64,000 nt of DNA. Origin: Nocardia flavorosea NBRC 108225. GTDB lineage: Bacteria > Actinomycetota > Actinomycetes > Mycobacteriales > Mycobacteriaceae. The first letter of the stretch is position 1. Each line of letters starts with the position of its first letter. Of the stretch, positions 52,441 through 61,138 are shown piece after piece. The stretch spans positions 62,001 through 126,000 of the forward strand of contig NZ_BDCG01000021.1 of assembly GCF_001613385.1 (NCBI RefSeq), in the 5' to 3' direction. A program made the position numbers and the translations under genes. The notes below the pieces were generated by a model that worked only from the letters and a program-made list of their open reading frames with translations, did no database searches and was not told the DNA's origin.

Positions 52441-52781
52441 CTAATCCAGTACTGCGGTAAAGGCCGTGAGTGTTCGCTCGTCGAACAGCACGAACCGCAC
52501 ATATTCGACGGCCGTTTCGGCGGCACGCACCGTCTCGACGGCAATCCGGGCACCGTCGTCCGTCGGCCAGCCGAAGATACCGGTGGAGATCGCGGAGAAG
52601 GCCACCGTCGCGGCGCCCAGTTCGGCTGCCACGCGAAGGGATTCGCGGTAGCAGGAGGCGAGCAATGCCGAGCGGTCCTCGGGGCCGACCATACACCACC
52701 GCCACCGAGCAACGAAGAATTCGCGGCGTTGACCACCGCGTCGACCTGCTGTTCGGTGATGTCCCCGCGCACTGCCTCCAT
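52441..52781 (-). pseudogene. Decayed duplicate of the macro-domain gene
   Basis: The first 31 residues (MEAVRGDITEQQVDAVVNAA and NSSLLGGGGV) and, in another frame, the last ~80 (DRSALLASCYRESLRVAAEL, STGIFGWPTDDGARIAVETV and FVLFDERTLTAFTAVLD) are near-identical to the intact gene at 48997-49506. The ~160 bp between (49251-49410 in the intact copy) are deleted and a further base is lost near 52680, breaking the frame. Flanking DNA on both sides is also similar, so a segment, not just the gene, was duplicated. Confidence 0.85.
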
Positions 52782-52968
52782 TCGTATCGTCGGTCCCTTG
52801 TGCTGGTATGACCGGCCACGATGCCATCGGATATGCGTACCGCCACGACCACATCGTGGTCGGTCCCGCCGACACCACCCATCTGAAAACCCCTGAGAAT
52901 TGACCGATCACGATCGCCACCTACTCCTGTGGGCGAGCCACCATACCGCCTCGGTACAGTGACTTCGC

Positions 52969-53865
52969 ATGACCGGCACCGAGCTGGAGATCACCGAAGA
53001 CCTGGTCCGCGACCTGCTGCGGGAGCAACATCCCGACCTCGCGGTCCTGATCATCCGCGAGGTGGCGGGTGGCTGGGGTAACCAGATGTGGCGTCTCGGG
53101 GACGATTTGGCCGTACGCATGCAACGGATGGATCCTACCCCGGACTTGCAGCTGAAGGAGCGGCGGTGGCTACCCGTACTGGCCCCGCGTCTGCCGCTGC
53201 CGGTGCCGACCCCGGTGCGATTCGGTGAACCGTCCGAGCGTTTCCCCAAGCACTGGACCGTGATGACGTGGGTTCCCGGCGAACCGCTCGACCACGCCAC
53301 GATAAGCCGCGGCACCCATGCAGCCGATACGCTGGCAGAATTCCTGCGGGCACTCCACGTTCCCGCCCCCGCCGAGGCGCCGATCGCTACCGACCGCGGC
53401 ACCCACCTGAGCGACTGCACGGACGGCTTCGAGGCGTTCTTCCAGGCTGTCGCCCCTGCCGACCTCGCAGCCGATGTCCGTGCGGTCTGGGATGATGCCG
53501 TCGCGGCCGGTGCGTGGGAGGGACCACCGGTATGGGTGCACGGCGACCTCCATCCCGCGAATGTCGTCGTTTCGGACGGAACGCTATCGGGCATAGTCGA
53601 TTTCGGTGACCTGTTCGCCGGTGACCCGGCGTGGGACCTCGCCGCCGCATGGGTACTGCTGCCCGCCGACACGGCCGCCCGGTTCTTCGACTTGTACGCG
53701 CACGCGGACGAGGCGGCGATCCGGCGGGCCCGCGGGCTGGCGGCTATGAAGAGCCTGTTCCTGATGCTCATGGGGCAGAACGGAGATCGGGGTCTTCCGG
53801 GTGGCAAGCCGCACTGGGGACCTGTAGGCCGGGCGGCACTCGAACGTGTTCTGAAAGGCGTGTGA
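52969..53865 (+). CDS. Aminoglycoside phosphotransferase family protein
   Basis: 298 residues. Kinase-like fold with Brenner motif VWVHGDLHPANVVVSDGTLS and the metal-binding DFGD (IVDFGDLFAGDPAWDLAAAW). The N-terminal lobe includes GGWGNQMWRLGDDLAVRMQR. The family covers aminoglycoside resistance enzymes as well as homoserine and choline kinases; the substrate is not determinable. ATG 52969 is used. Stop overlaps the next gene (GTGA). Confidence 0.88.
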   Translation: MTGTELEITEDLVRDLLREQHPDLAVLIIREVAGGWGNQMWRLGDDLAVRMQRMDPTPDLQLKERRWLPVLAPRLPLPVPTPVRFGEPSERFPKHWTVMTWVPGEPLDHATISRGTHAADTLAEFLRALHVPAPAEAPIATDRGTHLSDCTDGFEAFFQAVAPADLAADVRAVWDDAVAAGAWEGPPVWVHGDLHPANVVVSDGTLSGIVDFGDLFAGDPAWDLAAAWVLLPADTAARFFDLYAHADEAAIRRARGLAAMKSLFLMLMGQNGDRGLPGGKPHWGPVGRAALERVLKGV

Positions 53866-54401
53866 CGGGAAAATCGGCTCTCGTGAGAATGGGCATCTCC
53901 GATTTCGATCCGGCCTTTCTGACCGGGATCGATGCGATCCGCAGGGAACACGGCTCACGCTTGGCAGCGCTCGCCGGGCGGCGTCTCACCGGGGTCGCGC
54001 TCGTACGTTTCACCGAGAACGGGGACTGGTTCGCAGACTGCCCGGTTGTGCTGGACTTCGACGGCACCCAGGTGGAGGTCTGCCACTGGAAACTCGATGA
54101 ATTATCGATCGGCTGGGACACCATCGACACCGCGGCGGCGATCACCGGCTGGGAATCTTCCGAGCTGACCCCCAAGTGGTCCTTCGGAGACGAGCGGCTC
54201 GGGCAGTTCGCCGGGCAGGAGTTGCGCGAGGTTGCTCTGCTCGAGTGGCGGCCAGCGGGCCGCGATCTGGCCGCGGGCGCGGTCGCCGTGGAGTTCGTTT
54301 TCGCTGAGCGACGGTTTCACATCGCCAACGGTCTCGACGAGAACAGCATCCATGTGGGTGTAGCCCACCACGACCATGTTCGGCACCGGCTGGATGGTTG
54401 A
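53862..54401 (+). CDS. Hypothetical protein coupled to the phosphotransferase
   Basis: 179 residues. The GTG at 53862 overlaps the phosphotransferase stop (GTGA); ATG 53889 is a later option. The sequence is acidic with an alternating beta pattern (VALVRFTENGDWFADCPVVL, DFDGTQVEVCHWKLDELSIG, EVALLEWRPAGRDLAAGAVA, RRFHIANGLDENSIHVG). No family is recognised. Co-translation with the kinase suggests a shared role. Confidence 0.6.
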   Translation: MTGKSALVRMGISDFDPAFLTGIDAIRREHGSRLAALAGRRLTGVALVRFTENGDWFADCPVVLDFDGTQVEVCHWKLDELSIGWDTIDTAAAITGWESSELTPKWSFGDERLGQFAGQELREVALLEWRPAGRDLAAGAVAVEFVFAERRFHIANGLDENSIHVGVAHHDHVRHRLDG

Positions 54402-54419
54402 ACGCAGCGCGACTCACAT

Positions 54420-54647
54420 CTACGAAACCTTGCCGGCGCATTCAACCAGATCGGAGAGCTGGAAGAGGGGAGCCGGATCCTCGGTGAAACCCACAGCAGT
54501 CTTGTTGCCATGGGTAACCAGCGCGGTATCGAACGTGTGCAGCGCGCCATCGAGAGAACTGCCCCGTGGCGCAACGAGTGTCCCGTTGGGCGAGGACGGA
54601 AACCGGTGTCTACCTGCGCAGAAGGACAGGAGGGGCAGGCCGATCAT
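54420..54647 (-). CDS. Possible short hypothetical protein or remnant
   Basis: 75-residue frame: IGLPLLSFCAGRHRFPSSPN, GTLVAPRGSSLDGALHTFDT, ALVTHGNKTAVGFTEDPAPL, FQLSDLVECAGKVS. Composition is protein-like and residues just upstream (SSVGAGQKPSTP) appear to continue it before a stop, so it is probably the tail of a broken gene. No ribosome site. No family is recognised. Confidence 0.3.
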   Translation of the reverse strand: MIGLPLLSFCAGRHRFPSSPNGTLVAPRGSSLDGALHTFDTALVTHGNKTAVGFTEDPAPLFQLSDLVECAGKVS

Positions 54648-54780
54648 CGGCGTAGACGGTTTCTGGCCGGCTCCGACCGAGCTACCCGAAAGGGAGCATT
54701 ACACCGGCCGATACGACATTATGGTCGGAGATCTGACTACTCAGGTCGCACACTGCGTTTTCGACTGATCAGGGATCTAC

Positions 54781-55152
54781 GTGCATACGTTGAAGATATT
54801 GAACCGCACCGTGCTCGGCAGCATCGTTGCCGGGCTGCTCATTGCCGGGTCTGGGGGCGTCGCGGCGGCCGAGCCCGCCCCGGCGCCCGCGCCGGTCGCG
54901 CCGGGGCAAATCCCCGATGCTCCGGGGCCCGGGGCGGCGGCGCCCATCGCGGCGTGCATGGCGCCCGGCGACACCATCGAACTCCGGGCCGGCCTGGGCG
55001 CCCTGCTCGGGACCGGGAGCGGCGCGGTCGCGGGTCTGCCCATCTTCTTTGTCGGGGCCATCCCGCTCGGGATTGTCGGCGGCGTGATCGGCGCCATGGT
55101 CGGCTCGACCACCTACGCGCAGGACGCCTGGCGGGCTCCGCAAGGCTGCTGA
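54781..55152 (+). CDS. Secreted glycine-zipper protein
   Basis: 123 residues from a GTG. A signal peptide (RTVLGSIVAGLLIAGSGGVA) with an AAAE cleavage site precedes a Pro/Ala-rich linker, then a Gly-rich hydrophobic region with small-xxx-small spacing (GLGALLGTGSGAVAGLPIFF, GAIPLGIVGGVIGAMVGSTT). Such glycine zippers insert into or line membranes. Two cysteines (AACMA, final QGC). Family unknown; common type in Nocardia. Confidence 0.65.
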   Translation: MHTLKILNRTVLGSIVAGLLIAGSGGVAAAEPAPAPAPVAPGQIPDAPGPGAAAPIAACMAPGDTIELRAGLGALLGTGSGAVAGLPIFFVGAIPLGIVGGVIGAMVGSTTYAQDAWRAPQGC

Positions 55153-55835
55153 TCGGACTGGGCCGCGGGGTCAGCCCTTGACCGGGTAGGTGGCGTCGAG
55201 CCATTCGGTGAACGAAGGTCCGCCGATTCGGGCGTGCGGCCGGCCACCAACCCGCGGTCCTGCAGCGCCCGATACACATCGACCACGGTTGCGGTGCATA
55301 CGACGCCGGGCCTCTGTCGAAGCTCTCGCCGCGTATGTTTCCGCGTTGGGCGGGACGCTGGAGCCGCCTGGCGGACATCGGTATACATCTGCTGAAGATG
55401 CCGGCCGGCCCCGCGGCATGTGGTGACTGCCTCCGACGGCGGGCTGCACGGTCGCGCCGAGTCTTACTGCCAATAGCCCATTCACGATGCGGCGATCAGG
55501 GCCACCAGTTCGTCGCCGCAATCACCAGCAGCGGTAGTTCGATCGCGATGGCTAAACCAGCCACTACCAGGGCGCCTATGGTGTGTCCTGCGTGGAGGTC
55601 CAGCGGGGAAAGCTGCGGTTGCCGGGTGGTGGGCAGTGCCGTGGTGCCCGGCAACCGCTGTGGCCTACCGGTCTGGAAGACAGGTGTTCCATTCCGTCCG
55701 CGGTGGCACCTTTCAGAGGTTACGAAGATTCAAGTCGATGCTACCGGTGTGCGGAGCCGACCGGGGATGTCGCGCTGACCGCAGCCAGTGCACCGGCCCA
55801 GCGATTTGCATCCCGACGACGATCGGTCTCGACTG
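55153..55835. other. 683-bp degenerate region
   Basis: No intact gene. On the minus strand two frames give VVDVYRALQDRGLVAGRTPE and PSFTEWLDATYPVKG (stop at 55171), probably the broken end of one old gene. I cannot assign a family. Confidence 0.4.
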
Positions 55836-56108
55836 TCAGAAGTAAAAACCCGAACTTCCGGTCGCGTCCAAAAAGGCAATCCACAGTCTTCCGACCGGCC
55901 CAGGGTCGCTGCACGAACCACCAACCGAGGAGAAGGTGCAACCGTCGTTTGCTACCGATGGCGAACTGAGCTCAGGGGTGAGGGGCAGTCCGCGGTCAGC
56001 TGACGCCGGGGCTGCCAGCCCGGTCAGAGTACCGGCGACTACCGCGCTGATCAGCACACCGCTGTAGATGCCCCGCCGATATTTCCTACCGTTACTCAAC
56101 ATTCGCAT
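55836..56108 (-). CDS. Small secreted protein
   Basis: 90 residues. A basic n-region (LSNGRKYRRG) and hydrophobic core (IYSGVLISAVVAGTLTGLAA) ending in PASA form a good signal peptide. The mature part is ~52 residues with two cysteines (DGCTF, GSCSD) and an aromatic end (GSSGFYF). ATG 56108 or 56102; no strong ribosome site. No family is recognised. Confidence 0.55.
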   Translation of the reverse strand: MRMLSNGRKYRRGIYSGVLISAVVAGTLTGLAAPASADRGLPLTPELSSPSVANDGCTFSSVGGSCSDPGPVGRLWIAFLDATGSSGFYF

Positions 56109-56453
56109 GGCGGGCGAAATTACCACACGGGTTTTATCGGTGAATCTCGATACCGGTCCGGCGCGCGCGGGCGGAGGGCCACTGACCCGGACGACGCTGT
56201 CCGCGAATGGTTGCGAGCCTTCACTGACCAAGGCACGGACCGACCACGGCCCGAGTGGCGCGGCACTGACCGAGCCGGTCGATCTGGGGTTCGACTGTCA
56301 TACCGCGATCCACGAAGCTGCGCAGGCGGTCCTGTCTCACGCCGAACGCGCGGGCAGCGTACGCGCCGATGCCTATGCAGGCGATGTCATCCAATTCACA
56401 GATCGGGTTTGGCTCACGTCCCGTGACGGAGGCTGCATCACGGGCCCATGGCG
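56109..56453. other. 345-bp gap
   Basis: No gene supported. Open frames on both strands look random. Lies between the small secreted protein and the transposase remnant. Confidence 0.45.
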
Positions 56454-56670
56454 TCATCGTTGTGCGGCCGTGAGAAGCACGCGTTTGCGTAGCAGTGGAA
56501 CGCCGGCCCTGCGGAACATCTGTCTCTTGATCATCTTGATGTGGTCGACACGACCCTCGCCGGGGCCGGAATTCCCTCGGACGGTCAGGCCGGCGGTGAC
56601 GGCGTTCAGGTCGGACTCCAGCCCGTGGCGAAAGAGGTCGGGCCAGGCAGGTCATCGGCCCGGGCAGCGG
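56454..56670 (-). pseudogene. ISL3-family transposase, C-terminal remnant
   Basis: The frame LESDLNAVTAGLTVRGNSGP, GEGRVDHIKMIKRQMFRRAG and VPLLRKRVLLTAAQR is the standard ISL3 C-terminus (EGxVNRIKMIKRQMFGRAxxxLLRxRVLL). It has no start, and upstream sequence is unrelated or frame-broken. It is a dead fragment with no visible terminal repeats. Confidence 0.75.
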
Positions 56671-56960
56671 CGATCTCGACGCCATCGGCCCCTGGTCGCG
56701 GCGGCGCCGCCCCGCCGGCTGAATGCCCGGCTCACCTCGAATGTCTTCGCGGTAGGGTGTGATTCGTGAACACTGCGACAGAGGCGGACAGACTCTAGCC
56801 ACCGGTCCCCGGTGGCTGCACCCGAGTCAGCGACACTACGCCCTGGCGGCGCGGTGATTCGTGCTGCGCTGAAGTCCACCGGTCGGACCCGCTGTCGTCC
56901 GCGCGGCCATCCCCTTTCCTCGGATGTGCCGTCCGCTTCGCACTCAGTGGGAGTATCCCT

Positions 56961-58132
56961 ATGCCCAAGGGGTTGGCGGCGCTGTTCGCCGCCTCGTTCG
57001 TGTTCTATACCGACGACTATGTGATTGCCGGTGTCTTGCCCGAGATCGCCCGTGATCTGGGCGTGAGCCAGGCCGTCGCCGCTCAGCTCATCAGCGTGTT
57101 CGCCGTGACCGTCGCCCTGGTGGCGCCGGTCGCCGCCGTTGTCCTGGCCCGCACGCCTCGACGTCTGCTGCTGGTGGCGAGCCTGTGCGCGTTCGTCGCT
57201 GCCAATGCGGCCGCGGCGGGTACGTCGTCGTTCACCGTGCTGTTGATCCTGCGCGTCGTTGCAGCGGCAGCCGCCGCGGTCGCGACCCCGGCGTTGTTCG
57301 CCACCGCGGTACAGCTGGCGCCCGCCGCGAAGGTCGGCCGCTATGTCGCGATCGTAGCGCTGGGCGTCACCGGGTCGATCGCGCTCGGTGTGCCGATCGG
57401 CACCTGGATCGGTGGTGTGTTCGGCTGGCGTGCGGTATTCGCCACCATGGCGGTATGCGGCCTGCTCGCCCTCGCCGGTCTGCTGATCACGGTGCCGCGC
57501 GGGACATTCGGTGGTCCCGTGCTCGACTGGCGGGCCCAGGTACGCAGCCTGGGACGGCGACCGGGGACCTTCGGTCTACTGGCCAACATGTCGCTGATGA
57601 CCGGCTCGATGATGATGCTCACCTACCTCGCGCCGTTCCTCACCGATGTCGCCGCGGCGGCCGTCGATGCCCGCGCCCTGTCCTTCGGACTGGCCGGCAT
57701 CGCGGGCGCCCTCGGTATGTGGGGTGGCGGCGTGATGACCGACCGGCGCGGCCCGGACCGTACCCTGCTGATCGGGGTGAGCGCCATCGCCGGGTCCATG
57801 GCCGGCCTGTGGCTGCTGTGGGTCGTGCGCCCGGTCCCCTTGGCGGCCGTACTGCCAGTACTCGCCGTGTGGGGTGCGGCCGCATTCTGGAACTCACCCG
57901 CGATCCAAGCCAGCTCGCCACCCTGTCCGGCCGCCTCGCCCCACAGGCACTGGCGCTAAACACCTCCGGCACGTATCTGGGTGTCTCCCTCGGCGGTCTG
58001 CTCGGTGGTCTCGCCCTGACCAGGTGGGGTTCGGGAGTCCTGCCACCGCTCGCGATCGCCTGCACCGTTCTCCCACTGGTGCTGCTGTCCAACGCGAGCG
58101 AACCCGCGCGTAAAACGCCGGTTCGCAAGTAG
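56961..58132 (+). pseudogene. MFS transporter with a single frameshift
   Basis: The first ~316 residues read as an AraJ/CmlR-like efflux protein: PKGLAALFAASFVFYTDDYV, VLARTPRRLLLVASLCAFVA, YVAIVALGVTGSIALGVPIG, and GVMTDRRGPDRTLLIG. The last ~70 (LATLSGRLAPQALALNTSGT, YLGVSLGGLLGGLALTRWGS and onward) continue in the +2 frame. The switch lies near 57909-57912, where one C appears missing from GCCCAG-like sequence (AIQA then QLATLSG). Restoring it gives a normal ~390-residue protein. Real mutation or sequencing error cannot be told apart. GGGAG precedes the ATG; a terminator follows. Confidence 0.75.
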
Positions 58133-58141
58133 ACAGCCCGG

Positions 58142-58172
58142 CCGCCGGTGCGGGATCCACCCGCACCGGCGG
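58142..58172 (+). terminator. Hairpin terminator after the MFS gene
   Basis: Perfect 13-bp stem (arm CCGCCGGTGCGGG) with loop ATCCA, starting 10 bp after the MFS stop. Confidence 0.7.
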
Positions 58173-58244
58173 TTCAGCCGGGAGGTCGGGCCCGGTGACG
58201 TCGCCCCGTGCCGAGATAGACTGCTGGTCAGAACAAGGTTTCCA

Positions 58245-58813
58245 GTGGCGGCTGAGCCACCCACCTCTGACGATCACGCGGCGCTCGACCTGCTCGCCGA
58301 CGAAATCGGCACACTTCCGATAGCGGCTGCGGCGCCCCGGGAGCCGGCGCCGACGATACCTCCGATCCGCTGGTCCTCCCGGAAGTTGCGTACCTGCGAT
58401 ACGCCTGGGACGAGTACCGCGAGCAACGAGAAGAGGACCCCACGCTAATCTTGGACGGATTCGACGTCGACTTCGCACCCGTCGAGCTCCATAAGGCGAA
58501 CATCGGCGAATCCACTCATCACATCACGTTGACCGAGCGTGTCGCCGATCCCATCATCTGGGAAGTAGCCGGGCGGCCGGGCATTTCGCTGGCCGACTAC
58601 CTGCGGCTTTCCATCTCTTGGGGTGGGATGCCGGGTTGGTCGTTCGATCCTGATCGCGTGCCTGCCGCCCTCACCGGGCTACGGACCAGCCCCGATTTCT
58701 GGCCTGTCGATAGACCATCGATCTCCTGGGTTCGGCCCCTGTCGTCGGCGCCGTGTTCGGCTGCTGACATGAATGTCATCAGGGCTACGTCGCTTACGGC
58801 GTCGACGGCTTAA
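58245..58813 (+). pseudogene. Unrecognised gene split by a frameshift
   Basis: A GTG/ATG-like start at 58245 opens AAEPPTSDDHAALDLLADEI, after which coding-like sequence moves to the frame DPLVLPEVAYLRYAWDEYRE, GFDVDFAPVELHKANIGEST and ISLADYLRLSISWGGMPGWS, ending at 58813. The second part alone can start from TTG 58451. The text is protein-like and conserved-looking but I recognise no family. The frame switch lies near 58330-58370. Confidence 0.45.
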
Positions 58814-59211
58814 CTACCGCCCGAGGTCTGTTCGCCCGCAACGCAGCCGGGCAGGCGACCGTCCGCCCGGGCTGCTCCGATGGCCCTGTACCCCGGCTCC
58901 CGCATCCGTCCGGCCGCGATCAGGGCCTCGGCCTTGTCCCGGTTGATCTGCGACCACGAGCTTTTCGAGCGACGTGGTGAGTAGCGCTGGAGGTAGTGGT
59001 CGGTGTCGAGTCGGCGGCGGTGGCTGTCGATCCAGCCGTAGCACAGGGCGACGTCGAGGGCTTCGGTGATGGTGATCGTCGGGGTTGGGGCGTTTTTCTT
59101 GGCGATTTTCAACCAGACCTCTGCGGCGAAGTCGTGATGCGCGGCCAGCCACCGCTCGTATTCGATGGCGGTGGTGAAGGTGATTGCCTCGGTGTGGTCG
59201 GAAGTCGGCAT
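58810..59211 (-). CDS. YdeI/OmpD-associated family protein, 3'-truncated
   Basis: 133 residues. N-terminal AITFTTAIEYERWLAAHHDF, VWLKIAKKNAPTPTITITEA, LDVALCYGWIDSHRRRLDTD and LQRYSPRRSKSSWSQINRDK are the conserved YdeI core. Normal members are ~190 residues; here the last ~50 are replaced by a short tail (GCVAGEQTSGGS) that stops against the split gene on the other strand, a sign of 3' loss. ATG 59211 is chosen because GAGGAG lies nine bases upstream. An operator shared with the VOC promoter lies 52 bp upstream. Confidence 0.75.
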   Translation of the reverse strand: MPTSDHTEAITFTTAIEYERWLAAHHDFAAEVWLKIAKKNAPTPTITITEALDVALCYGWIDSHRRRLDTDHYLQRYSPRRSKSSWSQINRDKAEALIAAGRMREPGYRAIGAARADGRLPGCVAGEQTSGGS

Positions 59212-59262
59212 TTCGGGTGTCTCCTCGTTGTTCAACGGTGATGTGTTCCGATTCTCCGGCGT

Positions 59263-59286
59263 AAAGTGCGCAACGAATGAGCACTT
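59263..59286. promoter_or_regulatory. WYL-regulator operator, copy 1 (YdeI promoter)
   Basis: Dyad AAAGTG-N13-CACTT (minus strand reads AAGTGCTCA-N9-CACTTT). Same spacing and outer sequence as the copy at 60252-60275, with TGAGCACTT shared exactly. It is 51 bp before the YdeI ATG and just after the WYL stop. Confidence 0.7.
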
Positions 59287-59287
59287 A

Positions 59288-60232
59288 TCATCGGCCGTAG
59301 CGTTCGACCAGTGCCGTGCCCAGTGCAGCGAGTTCGTCGCGTACCGCGGCCGGTTTGATCACCTCGATGTCGGAGCCCCAGCCCGCCAGCTGTTCGGCGA
59401 TGGCCCGCGGGGTGTGCGCAGTGAGCCGGACTCGGATCCGGCCGTCGGGGGCGGGGCCCAAGACCTCGCAATGCCTGCCCTGCCGGTCACGCAGAATCGG
59501 CAGCAGTCGTTCGCTGATCAGGGCCGTGGCAGCTGTGGTCGCTCGGCGCTGCTCCATCTCTTCCACGATTTCGGTCCAGAGGGCCGGAAGGTCGAGGTCG
59601 GCGGGCCGGTGTGCTTGCTGTTCGGTCGGTTCCGCGTGCAGGATCCGGTCCACCCGGTAGGTCCGGCGGCCGTGTTCGGTACCGGCCACCAGGTACCAGA
59701 TGGCGTCCTTGTCGACCAGGCCCCAAGGATCGATCACGCGCTCGGTCGCTGCTCCGGTACGGCCCTGATAGCGAAGCATGATCCGGCGGCGGCGCACCAC
59801 CGCCTGCTGTAATTGCTGGACCATTCCGGGGAGTTCGCGTCCGGTGCGGCCCCAGCCCGCTGGATCGATCACGACCGCGTCGGCGGCCGCCTCCGCTTCA
59901 CCGCGGAAGGTCGCCGGGAGGGCGCGCAGCAGTTTGCGCAGCGCCGACCGTGCCTCCGGCACAGCTCCCGCCGACGGGCCGGTGAGGAGAAACAAGGCGC
60001 GTGCCTCACCGGCGGTCAGGCCGCTGAGGTCGGTGCGGGCACCGCCGATCAGCGACCACCCGCCGCCGCGGCCGGCCTGCGGGTACACCGGCACACCGGC
60101 GGCGGATAGCGCCTCCAGATCGCGCCGGGCCGTCGCCACCGAGACCTCGAGTTCGGCCGCGATCTCAGCGGCGGTGACCCGGCCGCGGGTCTGCATCAGC
60201 AATAGTGTCGCCACCAAACGGTCTGCTCGCAT
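59288..60232 (-). CDS. WYL-domain (DeoR-type HTH) transcriptional regulator
   Basis: 314 residues. N-terminal HTH (MRADRLVATLLLMQTRGRVT, AAEIAAELEVSVATARRDLE), middle WYL domain with the WYL tripeptide itself (LVDKDAIWYLVAGTEHGRRT, YRVDRI) and a C-terminal WCX-like extension. Usually a repressor or activator sensing a nucleic-acid-like or small ligand. ATG 60232 is chosen since the longer frame adds a region lying over the operator. Flanked by two copies of the same dyad, one in front of YdeI and one between it and the VOC gene, so it probably controls itself, YdeI and VOC. Confidence 0.9.
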   Translation of the reverse strand: MRADRLVATLLLMQTRGRVTAAEIAAELEVSVATARRDLEALSAAGVPVYPQAGRGGGWSLIGGARTDLSGLTAGEARALFLLTGPSAGAVPEARSALRKLLRALPATFRGEAEAAADAVVIDPAGWGRTGRELPGMVQQLQQAVVRRRRIMLRYQGRTGAATERVIDPWGLVDKDAIWYLVAGTEHGRRTYRVDRILHAEPTEQQAHRPADLDLPALWTEIVEEMEQRRATTAATALISERLLPILRDRQGRHCEVLGPAPDGRIRVRLTAHTPRAIAEQLAGWGSDIEVIKPAAVRDELAALGTALVERYGR

Positions 60233-60251
60233 ATCCAGATTCTTCCCGAGA

Positions 60252-60275
60252 AAGTGATCAGAAGTTGAGCACTTT
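60252..60275. promoter_or_regulatory. WYL-regulator operator, copy 2 (VOC/WYL promoter)
   Basis: Dyad AAAGTG-N13-CACTT, 17 of 24 positions identical to copy 1. It lies 52 bp before the VOC ATG and 19 bp before the WYL ATG. Sequence after the dyad (towards VOC) also resembles that after copy 1 (towards YdeI), as expected of a shared promoter plan. Confidence 0.7.
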
Positions 60276-60327
60276 TGCGGTGAGGATGGGTTCATCAGCT
60301 CGAACAAACACGACCGAGGAGACAGCG

Positions 60328-60720
60328 ATGCTGCGAGGAATGACGACCGTGACCTTCTACGCCCAGGATCTGGAGGTGGCGAAGGATTGGTACGCGGAGT
60401 TCCTGGGGACACCGCCGTACTTCGCAGTGCCGGGCTATTACGAGTTCCGGGTGGGCGACTACGAGCACGAATTCGGCCTGATCGACCACGCGTACCGGCC
60501 CGAGCGCGCCGCGCCGGGTCCGGGCGGGGCGATCGTGTACTGGCACGTCGACGATCTGCAGGCCACCTACGACCGGCTGCTCGAGCTCGGTGCCACCGAA
60601 TACGACCCGATCACTACTCGTGGACCCGGGTTCGTCACCGCCTCGGTGGTGGACCCGTTCGGAAATGTCCTCGGCATCATGAGCAACGTGCACTTCCTGG
60701 AGATTCTCGGCCGGAAATGA
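60328..60720 (+). CDS. VOC/glyoxalase-family protein
   Basis: 130 residues. MTTVTFYAQDLEVAKDWYAE, FLGTPPYFAVPGYYEFRVGD, AIVYWHVDDLQATYDRLLEL and VVDPFGNVLGIMSN are the two beta-alpha-beta-beta-beta modules of the VOC fold. Possible roles: glyoxalase, dioxygenase-like or antibiotic-binding (bleomycin type). GAGGAG lies eight bases before the ATG. Divergent from the WYL regulator with a shared operator. Confidence 0.88.
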   Translation: MLRGMTTVTFYAQDLEVAKDWYAEFLGTPPYFAVPGYYEFRVGDYEHEFGLIDHAYRPERAAPGPGGAIVYWHVDDLQATYDRLLELGATEYDPITTRGPGFVTASVVDPFGNVLGIMSNVHFLEILGRK

Positions 60721-61048
60721 CAGGAGGAGGTGCAGCGGCGTCCCGGGAACACCATGACCAGCCCATGCCTTCGACGATCGGGCCGTAGGCGCCCCAGTCG
60801 CGCAGCGGTCGACCGGCGCTGGGCCGCCGGCGCCGGTCGACGGCTGGATGAGTGATTCCAAGGCGTGTAGTGGGTGGGGGTCGGCTGGGTGTCACCGCGA
60901 AGTGGAGGTCGACGATCCGTCGGAATCTGTTTGGCGAGTCATGAGAAACGGTCCGAGAAGGTGAAATCCCATTGATGGGAAGGTGAGGTTCAGCGTCGGA
61001 TAGGGTTGGTCCCGCCCGGTCGGACAGACTGCTTCGGCGTACGCGACC
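60721..61048. other. 328-bp gap after the VOC gene
   Basis: No gene supported. The first part is 3' flank of VOC; the rest leads into a structured segment. Confidence 0.45.
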
Positions 61049-61138
61049 AAAGGGGGTGTGACCGCATAAACTTCATGCCAGGAGCCCCGTTATGGGGAGA
61101 GTAGGCATGAGACCATGTCTACTCATAGCACCCCCTTT
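61049..61138. other. Structured non-coding segment with nested inverted repeats
   Basis: Outer arms AAAGGGGGTG (61049-61058) and CACCCCCTTT (61129-61138) enclose two mutually exclusive pairings. TCATGCC (61073-61079) with GGCATGA (61104-61110) encloses CCCC/GGGG; alternatively GAGTAGGCATG (61099-61109) pairs with CATGTCTACTC (61114-61124). Such switching folds occur in regulatory RNAs and in transposon ends. No known riboswitch consensus fits. Confidence 0.4.

Noticed and set aside
54376..54768. 130-residue plus-strand frame after the phosphotransferase operon
   Set aside because: Overlaps a more protein-like minus-strand frame and the 3' end of the previous gene; no ribosome site.
55583..55969. 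128-residue plus-strand frame
   Set aside because: Antisense to the signal-peptide gene at 55836 and arginine-rich without motifs.
56068..56769. 233-residue plus-strand frame
   Set aside because: Antisense to the ISL3 transposase remnant and the small secreted protein; not coding.
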